Of a stretch of 30,916 nucleotides of DNA, positions 15,097 through 21,498 are shown one piece after another. The notes below the pieces were generated by a model. The model had not been told where the DNA came from and made no database searches. It was given only the letters and a program-made list of their open reading frames with translations. Within the stretch, counting starts at the first letter, position 1; each line of letters opens with the position of its first letter. The DNA is from TC-15 sp034437275 (lineage in GTDB: Bacteria; Chloroflexota; Anaerolineae; Aggregatilineales; Aggregatilineaceae), in the NCBI GenBank assembly GCA_034437275.1, contig DAOTUD010000095.1, positions 1-30,916 of the forward strand, in the 5' to 3' direction. The position numbers were made by a program, and so were the translations under genes.

Positions 15097-15465
15097 TTAG
15101 TGATCGATGCACTTGCTCAAGGTACCGGCTTCTTCCTGGCCGAGCCAGCAGTCAAACGTGAAGGTCCAGGCCCGGTCGGTTTCGTCGTCCTCCACGCGCA
15201 CATCCTTCACCTGCCAGCCGGAAGAAGGCCCGGCTTCGCTGGCGTCCTGGCGCAGGCAGCAGCGTGTCAGGTCTCCCAAATCGGGCACCTCCAGGATATA
15301 CTTATCGGTGCCACCGGTTTCGAAAGAAAAAAGGTCCTGGGCGGGCAGATGAATTTCGTCCGTGTGGCCGGCAGTACCGAAGAGTTGGAGAAACACGTTG
15401 CTGTCGGTTCCGGCCAGCGTGTCGTCACCTGTGCGAATATAGATGGTATATATATTTTGTGTCAT
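15097..15465 (-). CDS. PLAT/LH2-domain protein
   Basis: A 122-aa protein that is essentially one PLAT (LH2/lipoxygenase homology) beta-sandwich. The family pattern is clear: YTIYIRTGDDTLAGTDSNVF near the N-terminus, then LQLFG, FETGGTDKYILEVPDLGDL, WQVKDVRVEDD and WTFTFDCWL. There is no signal peptide or membrane segment, so it is probably cytoplasmic or exported by another route. PLAT domains usually mediate lipid or protein contacts and are uncommon in bacteria as single-domain proteins. It has four cysteines (CC, C, C), two adjacent. I chose the ATG at 15465 because homology begins there; the open frame further upstream reads antisense to the acetyltransferase gene. The start lies only 13 nt from the divergent acetyltransferase start. 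Confidence 0.85.
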   Translation of the reverse strand: MTQNIYTIYIRTGDDTLAGTDSNVFLQLFGTAGHTDEIHLPAQDLFSFETGGTDKYILEVPDLGDLTRCCLRQDASEAGPSSGWQVKDVRVEDDETDRAWTFTFDCWLGQEEAGTLSKCIDH

Positions 15466-15478
15466 GGGGCTACCTGTT

Positions 15479-15943
15479 ATGTCCAATAATACGCCAATTA
15501 CGATTCGACCGGTCCATTTATCCGATGCTGAGGCGCTGCACGAGATGTGCTGGGTGCAGCGCACCAGGGAAAATGTAATCCATCTGCTGCAGCGCACGCA
15601 AAAGCTGGCCTTTAACCAGCGCGGGCTGGGGGTGGTGGCGTTGTGGCACCACACGCTGTGTGGTTTTGGCTTGCTCACCTTGTGGCCCCGTGCCGCCGAG
15701 ATCAGCGATCTGTTTGTCAACGCAGCCTATCGCGGGCAGGGCATTGGCACCGCCATCATCACCTATCTGACCAACAAAGCGGCGTGCATGGGGGTCGAGG
15801 CGCTCGAAATTGGCGCGGCGCTCTCCAACCCGCGCGCGCTGGCGCTGTACCGGCGCTTGGGCTTTATGGACGGACGCACGATTGAGTTAAATCTGGGCAA
15901 TGGTCCGGAGCCAGTGTGCTATCTGTACAAGCATCTCGGCTAG
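15479..15943 (+). CDS. GNAT-family N-acetyltransferase
   Basis: A 154-aa single GNAT domain. The fold starts with ITIRPVHLSDAEAL. Motif A is DLFVNAAYRGQGIGTAII, with the acetyl-CoA pyrophosphate loop RGQGIG at 85-90, and motif B is NPRALALYRRLGF. The protein should transfer an acetyl group from acetyl-CoA to an amine of a small molecule, peptide or protein; the substrate cannot be predicted. I took ATG 15479, just before the conserved domain, although ATG 15464 in the same frame is possible. No clear Shine-Dalgarno is seen. The gene is head-to-head with the PLAT gene and its stop lies 2 nt from the converging stop of the next gene. Confidence 0.85.
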   Translation: MSNNTPITIRPVHLSDAEALHEMCWVQRTRENVIHLLQRTQKLAFNQRGLGVVALWHHTLCGFGLLTLWPRAAEISDLFVNAAYRGQGIGTAIITYLTNKAACMGVEALEIGAALSNPRALALYRRLGFMDGRTIELNLGNGPEPVCYLYKHLG

Positions 15944-15945
15944 GG

Positions 15946-16587
15946 TTACCAGTCACCGGCCTCGCCGCGATACAGCGCCCGGACCGCGTGATCTTCGGGG
16001 TCCGGGAATCCATAACGCTCGATGAGCGTGCCCAACGAAAATTCTGCCCCTTGCCGCGTGCCCATCAGCAGCTCCTGCAGGACGATGTCGATCACCAGCA
16101 GCAGCCGTCCAAAGTGAGTGTATTGGCTGCGCAGCGCGGTAAACAGCGTGGCGAAAATGCGCTCGCGCAGTTCTGGGTCTAGCACCCCGCTGCCCGGCCA
16201 GCCTACCACCCAGTCGTGCTGGTATGCGCCAATCGACAGCACGTCATCGCGCAGCCTGACAAGCTGGTCGATGGCCGCTTTGCGCGCCGAGGCATCCATC
16301 AGTCGCCCGGTTTCGCGGAACGGCACATTGCTCAACGAGACGTACAGCTTGCCCGGTGCCGTTGTTTTCGCCATGCGCCCCAGGCTCTTATGCTCAAAAC
16401 GGAAGGCCGACGCCAGCGACTGGGCGCACTGCGTATAGTAATGCACCAGGTTACTGTGCGCGGCGTGCCGGTCGATTCGCCAGAGCAGCGACAGGTAGTC
16501 GCTGAAGTCCAGCGGAAGCTGGGGCGCATCAAAGGGGCTGTAAGGGGAGGTAAGCTGGTTAACATGATTTTGATCGCTCTGATTCAT
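15946..16587 (-). CDS. Unrecognised 213-aa cytoplasmic protein
   Basis: A conserved-looking protein I cannot assign. It has no signal peptide, membrane segment or known catalytic motif. It appears largely helical, with aromatic-rich pieces (DFSDYLSLLWRIDRHAAHSN near the N-terminus, LYVSLSNVPF, GAYQHDWVVGWPGSG) and a C-terminal LLLVIDIVLQELLMGTRQG segment. ATG 16587 is chosen because AGGA (16596-16599) lies 8 nt upstream; the in-frame TTG at 16608 is less likely. A promoter candidate lies at 16627-16656, overlapping the 3' end of hom. The gene is therefore a separate unit just downstream of homoserine dehydrogenase, or partly read through from it. Confidence 0.7.
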   Translation of the reverse strand: MNQSDQNHVNQLTSPYSPFDAPQLPLDFSDYLSLLWRIDRHAAHSNLVHYYTQCAQSLASAFRFEHKSLGRMAKTTAPGKLYVSLSNVPFRETGRLMDASARKAAIDQLVRLRDDVLSIGAYQHDWVVGWPGSGVLDPELRERIFATLFTALRSQYTHFGRLLLVIDIVLQELLMGTRQGAEFSLGTLIERYGFPDPEDHAVRALYRGEAGDW

Positions 16588-16626
16588 CGAACCCGTCCTA
16601 TGGCGCAAAAGAAAGCCAACGCTAGT

Positions 16627-16656
16627 AGTATAGCATCCTGTGGGCGCTATTGATAA
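16627..16656 (-). promoter_or_regulatory. Candidate promoter of the 213-aa protein gene
   Basis: On the minus strand TTATCA (16651-16656), 18 nt and TATACT (16627-16632) give a moderate sigma-70-type match, about 40 nt upstream of ATG 16587. The -35 lies inside the last codons of hom. Confidence 0.45.
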
Positions 16657-17681
16657 CGCCCGCGTGCAATATTGATCATATCAACCAGCATGCCGTAGGC
16701 GGTCGTGTCGGGATCGGTGTCGCCCTCGATCAGCGTCAGGCGGTGCAGGGTGTCGGTTTCGATGGTGACAGCGCTGCTGGTCTGCGTGACCTGGCTCAGC
16801 GGATCGAAGAACGGCAGCCGGGTCGGGCGCACACTGACCGCGACCGTGTCATCTTCGCGTACGGCCTCGCACAGCAGCTTGATGTGCTCCCCGTTCTGAA
16901 CCGCCTTTCGCGCGTCTGAAGGGGTGACGGCTGTGATCCCGGTGCGGTCGACGTCGCTGGGTCGCAGGTCGGCGCCCATCAGCACATTCGCCAGCACGAC
17001 GACCTTCACAGCGGCGTCCCAGCCTTCGATGTCGTTCGTCGGGTCGGCCTCGGCGATGCCCATCGCCTGCGTTTTCTTGACGGCGTCCTCAAACGCAGTG
17101 CCCTGTTCCAGGCTGGTCAGGATGTAGTTGGTCGTACTGTTGAGAATGCCGCGAATGCGGGTGGCGGTCGTGGCCAGCAGGGCCTCCCGGCCAATCCCCA
17201 GGATCGGCGCGCCATCCATGACGGTGCTCTCGAAGAAGAAGCCCAGGTTTTGCTGCCGGGCCAGTGCGCGCAGCTCGTGGTAGGCGAAGGCCACCGGACC
17301 TTTATTGGCCGTGACCACATGCTGCCCGGCCTGCAAGGCAGCGCGCACGTAATCCGTCGCCGGCTGCCCGGTTTGCGGATCGAGCCAGGTGGCCTCCATC
17401 ACCACGTCCGCCGGGCAAGCGTCGATGAAGGCCAGGGTGTCGTCGATGGGGTCGCCTTGGTGGAGTTGGTTCAGGCTGTCGCCCGCGTCGACAACCTCCA
17501 GTGCGTGCGCCAGGTCCAGCCCGGCGGGGTTGATGGCGTAGCCGCGCGAACGGGTGGCGATGCCGGTGATGCTGAAGGTCAGATCGTAGTCGTGTTGTAG
17601 GGTTTCCGCTTTGCGCAGCAGCAGCCGGGCCAGTGCGCGCGCCACATTGCCATAACCCAGCAGCGCGATGTTGATGTGCAT
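16647..17681 (-). CDS. hom: Homoserine dehydrogenase (short form without ACT domain)
   Basis: A 344-aa cytoplasmic NAD(P)-dependent oxidoreductase that reduces aspartate semialdehyde to homoserine, the branch point to threonine and methionine. Visible features are the Rossmann loop LLGYGNVARAL (Gly9, Gly11), Lys127 in TANKGPVA, the substrate motif ILNSTTNYIL (~169-178; Ser in place of the common Gly) and EADPTNDIEGWDAAVK with Glu211, Asp222 and catalytic Lys226. It stops after the catalytic core, so it lacks the C-terminal ACT domain and probably is not allosterically inhibited through one. ATG 17681 is supported by AGGAGAG 5 nt upstream; the longer GTG/ATG options lack it. The gene is divergent from metH, so homoserine supply and methionine synthesis share one intergenic region. 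Confidence 0.95.
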   Translation of the reverse strand: MHINIALLGYGNVARALARLLLRKAETLQHDYDLTFSITGIATRSRGYAINPAGLDLAHALEVVDAGDSLNQLHQGDPIDDTLAFIDACPADVVMEATWLDPQTGQPATDYVRAALQAGQHVVTANKGPVAFAYHELRALARQQNLGFFFESTVMDGAPILGIGREALLATTATRIRGILNSTTNYILTSLEQGTAFEDAVKKTQAMGIAEADPTNDIEGWDAAVKVVVLANVLMGADLRPSDVDRTGITAVTPSDARKAVQNGEHIKLLCEAVREDDTVAVSVRPTRLPFFDPLSQVTQTSSAVTIETDTLHRLTLIEGDTDPDTTAYGMLVDMINIARGRYQ

Positions 17682-17712
17682 GTTTTCTCTCCTTTGCCTA
17701 TATCGAAGCTGT

Positions 17713-17718
17713 ATTATA
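17713..17718 (-). promoter_or_regulatory. -10 box for hom
   Basis: Perfect TATAAT on the minus strand (ATTATA on plus), 32 nt upstream of the hom ATG. No consensus -35 is seen at 16-18 nt, so another sigma factor or an activator may be needed. It is back-to-back with the metH promoter. Confidence 0.45.
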
Positions 17719-17729
17719 CTCAATAATTT

Positions 17730-17759
17730 TTGACACTCACTCTCAACTTATGTTAACAT
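17730..17759 (+). promoter_or_regulatory. Promoter of the SAM-riboswitch/metH transcript
   Basis: A perfect -35 TTGACA (17730-17735), 18 nt, then TAACAT (17754-17759) with an extended -10 TG at 17751-17752. The start would be near 17766, just before the riboswitch P1 stem, which fits well. Confidence 0.7.
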
Positions 17760-17772
17760 CAGCACTAATCAA

Positions 17773-17877
17773 CCTCATCCAGAGCGGTCGAGGGAACGGC
17801 CCTATGACACCGCGGCAACCTCCGGCATTCGTGCCGGAACGGTGCTAATTCCGGCAGAATTTATCTGGAAGATGAGG
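17773..17877 (+). ncRNA. SAM-I (S-box) riboswitch
   Basis: The leader of metH carries the S-box core: AGAGCGGTCGAGGGAACGGC leading into CCCTATGACACCG (P2 with kink-turn and internal loop), CGGCAACC, and ACGGTGCTAATTCC. P1 pairs CCTCATC (17773-17779) with GATGAGG (17871-17877). P3 is a 6-bp stem CCGGCA/TGCCGG closed by a UUCG loop (17822-17837). A P4 stem follows before P1 closes. The family binds S-adenosylmethionine and switches off methionine genes when it is abundant. Together with the platform at 17901-17927 this is a complete transcriptional OFF switch. Confidence 0.95.
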
Positions 17878-17900
17878 GGTAGTCAACTGGTTGTCATGCC

Positions 17901-17927
17901 ACGCCCCTCAACACGAGGGGCGTTTAT
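17901..17927 (+). terminator. Riboswitch expression platform (terminator with competing antiterminator)
   Basis: A 9-bp stem ACGCCCCTC (17901-17909) / GAGGGGCGT (17915-17923) with loop AACAC and a short, imperfect U-tract (TTTATGTGTCTGTT). The identical GAGGGG also occurs at 17874-17879, in and just after the 3' arm of P1. Either copy can pair with CCCCTC (17904-17909). With SAM, P1 holds the first copy and the terminator forms; without SAM, the first copy can form an antiterminator. Confidence 0.85.
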
Positions 17928-17959
17928 GTGTCTGTTCACTCCAGAAACGAGGATTGTAT

Positions 17960-20900
17960 ATGACCACACACCAAACTGCTTTCACCAACCGTCGCTATTT
18001 AGATGCTATCGCCGATCACGTGTTGATCTACGATGGGGCGATGGGTACCAGCATCCAACGCTATGAGCTGACCCCGGATGACTTTGGCGGTACACAATAT
18101 GAGGGGTGTAACGACTATCTGGTGATCACGCGCCCGGATATCATCGAAGAAATCCATGCGTCGTTTCTGGAAGTCGGCAGCGAGGTGATCGAAACCAATA
18201 CCTTTCGCGGCAATCACCTCACGCTGGGCGAGTATGGCCTGGGGGATCAGGTTATTCCGATCAACACAGCGGCGGCTCAGATTGCGCGGCGCATGGCCGA
18301 CCGCTACGCCAAAGAAACCAGCATCCCGCGCTATGTGGCGGGCAGCATTGGCCCATCCGGCAAGCTGCCCAGTTCCGACGATCCCGACCTGAGCGACATC
18401 ACCTTCGACGAGTTGGCCGACCTGTTCTACGAGCAGGCGCAGGGGCTGATCGAGGGGGGCGCCGATGTGCTGCTGGTCGAAACCAGCCAGGATATCCTGG
18501 AAGTGCGCGCGATTGTCGTGGGTATTCATCGTTATTTCAAGGATGCCGGGGTGCGGATTCCGCTGCAGGTCCAGGTCACGCTGGATACCAGCGGGCGGAT
18601 GCTGTTCGGGACGGATATCGCCAGCGCACTGACCACGCTCGAGGCGCTGCCGATTGACGTGATCGGGCTGAACTGCTCTACCGGGCCGGAACACATGGCC
18701 CAGCCGGTGAAATACCTGGCCGAGCACAGCACCAAACCGATCAGTGTGCTGCCCAACGCCGGGCTGCCCATCAACGTCGAAGGTGAGGCGGTGTACCCCA
18801 TGAAGCCCGATCCCTTTGCCGAAATGCTCGGCGAGTTCGTCGATTGGGGTGTGAATGTGGTCGGAGGCTGCTGCGGTACGACGCCGGAGCACCTGGCAAA
18901 GTTGATCGCGAACGTCAAGGGCGAACCAACGTCCAAACGCAAGCCGCTTGAGCGCGAGCCGGCAGCGAGTCCAGCGGCGTCGAGTGGGATGCGCGCGATG
19001 GAACTACGCCAATCGCCGCCGCCGACGCTGATCGGCGAACGGGTCAACAGCCAGGGCAGCCGCAAGATCAAGCGCCTGCTGCTGGCCGATGACTACGACG
19101 GCATTCTGGAAGTGGCGCAGCACCAGGTCGAGTCCGGGGCGCACATCCTGGATGTGTGCGTGGCGATGACCGAGCGTGACGACGAAGTCGAGCAGATGAA
19201 GATTCTCGTCAAGAAGCTGTCGATGAGCGTCGAGGTCCCGCTGATGATCGATAGCACCGAGGCTGATGTGATCGAAGCCGCGCTCAGCCTGTACCCGGGC
19301 CGGGGCCTGATCAACAGCATCAACCTGGAGAATGGGCGCGAACGGGTCGACACAGTGCTGCCGATTGCGCTCAAGCACGGGGCGGCGGTGGTGGCGCTGA
19401 CCATCGATGAAGAGGGGATGACCAAGACCGCCGCGCGCAAGCTGGAAGCCGCCCGCAAGATATACCGGATCGCGGTCGACGAGTACGGCCTGACGCCCGA
19501 CGACCTGATCTTCGATGCGCTGACGTTCACGCTGGCGACCGGCGAGCAGGAAATGGCCGACAGCGCGATCCAGACGTTGGAGGGCATCAAACTGATCAAG
19601 GCCGAGTTCCCCGGTGTGTTGACCTCGCTGGGCGTCAGCAACCTGAGCTTCGGCCTCAGCCGCCCAGCGCGGGCCGTGCTGAACAGCGTCTTCCTGTATC
19701 ATGCCGTCGAGGCCGGCCTGGATATGGCTATCGTCAACCCGGCGCACATCACTCCCTACGCCGAAATCCCCGAAGACCAGCGCAAACTGGCCAACGCGCT
19801 GATCTTCAACGAGCATCCCGACGTCCTGACCGACTACATCCAGTATTTCCAGAAGCACGAGGTCGCCGTCAGCGGCGACGAACGGGTGGACCCGACCGAG
19901 GGCATGTCGCCGGAGGAGGCGCTGCACTGGCAGATCGTGCATCGCAAGAAGGACGGCGTCGAAGCCCTGATCGACGGCTGCCTGGAAAATCAGGACGCGG
20001 TCAGCGTGCTGAACAACGTCCTGCTGCCGGCGATGAAGGAGGTCGGCGACAGGTTCGGCGCGGGCGAGTTGATTTTGCCCTTCGTGCTGCAAAGCGCTGA
20101 GGTCATGAAAAAAGCCGTTGCGTATCTCGAAAACTTCCTGGAACGGCAGGAAGGGACCACGAAGGGCACGGTCGTGCTGGCGACGGTGTACGGCGATGTG
20201 CATGATATCGGCAAAAACCTGGTGCGCACCATCCTGTCCAACAACGGGTACACCGTGCACGACCTGGGCAAGCAGACCCCGGCTAACACCATTGTCGACG
20301 CGGCGGTAGAGCACAACGCGACCGCCATCGGCCTCAGTGCGCTGCTGGTCAGCACGTCCAAGCAGATGCCGTTGATCATCAACGAACTGGCGCGGCGTGG
20401 GCTGGAGTTCCCGGTGTTGATCGGCGGGGCAGCGATCAACCGGGCGTTTGGGCGGCGCATCCTGTTCCTGGAGGACACCGGCGAACCCTACGCGCCCGGG
20501 GTGTTCTACTGCAAGGATGCGTTCGAGGGCCTGGCCGTGATGGATCAGCTCATCGATCCGCCCCAACGCGCGGCGCTGCTGGAGAGTGTTATGGCCGAGG
20601 CGTACCAGGAGATCGGGAAGAAGCGCCCGTCTGCCCGTGACCGGCGCAAACCCGGCCAGAAGTCAACCGTTGGCCCGGCGCCCGATATCCCGACGCCGCC
20701 GTTCTGGGGCACGCGCACCGTGCGCGACATTCCGCTGGACGCGGTGTTCCCCTTCATCCACAAACCGGAGTTGTTCCGGCTGAGTTGGGGCGCGAAGAAC
20801 ACACGCGGCGAGGAATGGAAGCAGCTTGAAGGGGAGTTCGAAGAACGACTGGCCCGCATGAAGCAGGCGGCGCTCGCCGAAAAATCGCTGGTGCCACAGG

Positions 20901-21484
20901 CCGTGTATGGCTACTTCCCGGCCCAGGCCAGCGGGGACGACGTGGTGATCTTTGACCCGGTGCTGTACGCGGAGGAAGGCCGCCTGGAGGAGATCGAGCG
21001 CTTCAGTTTCCCGCGCCAGCCCGCCGGCGATCACCTGTGCCTGGCGGACTACTTCGCGCCGCTGGGCGGTGACCGGGTGGACGTCTGCCCGCTGCAGGTT
21101 GTGACCGTCGGCGAGCAGGCGACTGCGAAGTTTGACACCATGCAGTCGGACGACAAGTACACCGAGGCGTACTTCTTCCATGGGCTGGCAGTCCAGACGG
21201 CAGAGGCGACCGCGACCTATATGAACCGTTATATCAACCGCGAACTGGACATCCCGACTGAGCGGGGCAAACGCTATAGCTGGGGGTACCCGGCCTGCCC
21301 CGACCTGGACGATCATGTGACGTTGTTCCGGCTGCTCCCCGCGGAGAAAACGCTAGGCATGTCGCTGACGCCCGCCTACCAGCTTGTCCCGGAGCAGTCC
21401 ACCGCGGCAATCGTCGTTCACCATCCGGACGCCAGGTATTACAGCGTGGGTGTTTCGCGCGCTGAGCAACTGGCAGAAGCTTAA
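17960..21484 (+). CDS. metH: Cobalamin-dependent methionine synthase
   Basis: A 1174-aa four-module enzyme that moves a methyl group from methyltetrahydrofolate via cobalamin to homocysteine. Module 1 (~1-330) binds homocysteine and zinc: YDGAMGTS, Cys239 (GLNCSTGP), Cys304-Cys305 (GGCCGTTPEH). Module 2 (~355-620) is the pterin-binding barrel (IGERVNSQGSRK). Module 3 (~650-890) holds the helical cap and B12 domain with GDVHDIGKN (axial His748), SALLVST and VLIGGAAINRAFG. Module 4 (~915-1174) is the AdoMet reactivation domain, with YTEAYFFHGLAVQTAEA and RGKRYSWGYPACPD. All key residues are present. ATG 17960 follows GAGGA (17949-17953) by 6 nt; an earlier in-frame ATG at 17891 would put the terminator hairpin inside the gene, so I reject it. 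It is controlled by the SAM-I switch upstream and followed after 14 nt by a functionally linked gene. Confidence 0.97.
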   Translation: MTTHQTAFTNRRYLDAIADHVLIYDGAMGTSIQRYELTPDDFGGTQYEGCNDYLVITRPDIIEEIHASFLEVGSEVIETNTFRGNHLTLGEYGLGDQVIPINTAAAQIARRMADRYAKETSIPRYVAGSIGPSGKLPSSDDPDLSDITFDELADLFYEQAQGLIEGGADVLLVETSQDILEVRAIVVGIHRYFKDAGVRIPLQVQVTLDTSGRMLFGTDIASALTTLEALPIDVIGLNCSTGPEHMAQPVKYLAEHSTKPISVLPNAGLPINVEGEAVYPMKPDPFAEMLGEFVDWGVNVVGGCCGTTPEHLAKLIANVKGEPTSKRKPLEREPAASPAASSGMRAMELRQSPPPTLIGERVNSQGSRKIKRLLLADDYDGILEVAQHQVESGAHILDVCVAMTERDDEVEQMKILVKKLSMSVEVPLMIDSTEADVIEAALSLYPGRGLINSINLENGRERVDTVLPIALKHGAAVVALTIDEEGMTKTAARKLEAARKIYRIAVDEYGLTPDDLIFDALTFTLATGEQEMADSAIQTLEGIKLIKAEFPGVLTSLGVSNLSFGLSRPARAVLNSVFLYHAVEAGLDMAIVNPAHITPYAEIPEDQRKLANALIFNEHPDVLTDYIQYFQKHEVAVSGDERVDPTEGMSPEEALHWQIVHRKKDGVEALIDGCLENQDAVSVLNNVLLPAMKEVGDRFGAGELILPFVLQSAEVMKKAVAYLENFLERQEGTTKGTVVLATVYGDVHDIGKNLVRTILSNNGYTVHDLGKQTPANTIVDAAVEHNATAIGLSALLVSTSKQMPLIINELARRGLEFPVLIGGAAINRAFGRRILFLEDTGEPYAPGVFYCKDAFEGLAVMDQLIDPPQRAALLESVMAEAYQEIGKKRPSARDRRKPGQKSTVGPAPDIPTPPFWGTRTVRDIPLDAVFPFIHKPELFRLSWGAKNTRGEEWKQLEGEFEERLARMKQAALAEKSLVPQAVYGYFPAQASGDDVVIFDPVLYAEEGRLEEIERFSFPRQPAGDHLCLADYFAPLGGDRVDVCPLQVVTVGEQATAKFDTMQSDDKYTEAYFFHGLAVQTAEATATYMNRYINRELDIPTERGKRYSWGYPACPDLDDHVTLFRLLPAEKTLGMSLTPAYQLVPEQSTAAIVVHHPDARYYSVGVSRAEQLAEA

Positions 21485-21498
21485 GGATCAAACCACAC

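Noticed and set aside
17891..17959. In-frame upstream start for metH
   Set aside because: The codons would pass through the riboswitch terminator hairpin, while ATG 17960 has a proper ribosome site.
19004..20566. 520-aa open frame opposite metH
   Set aside because: It is antisense to the pterin and B12 domains of metH and has no recognisable motif.
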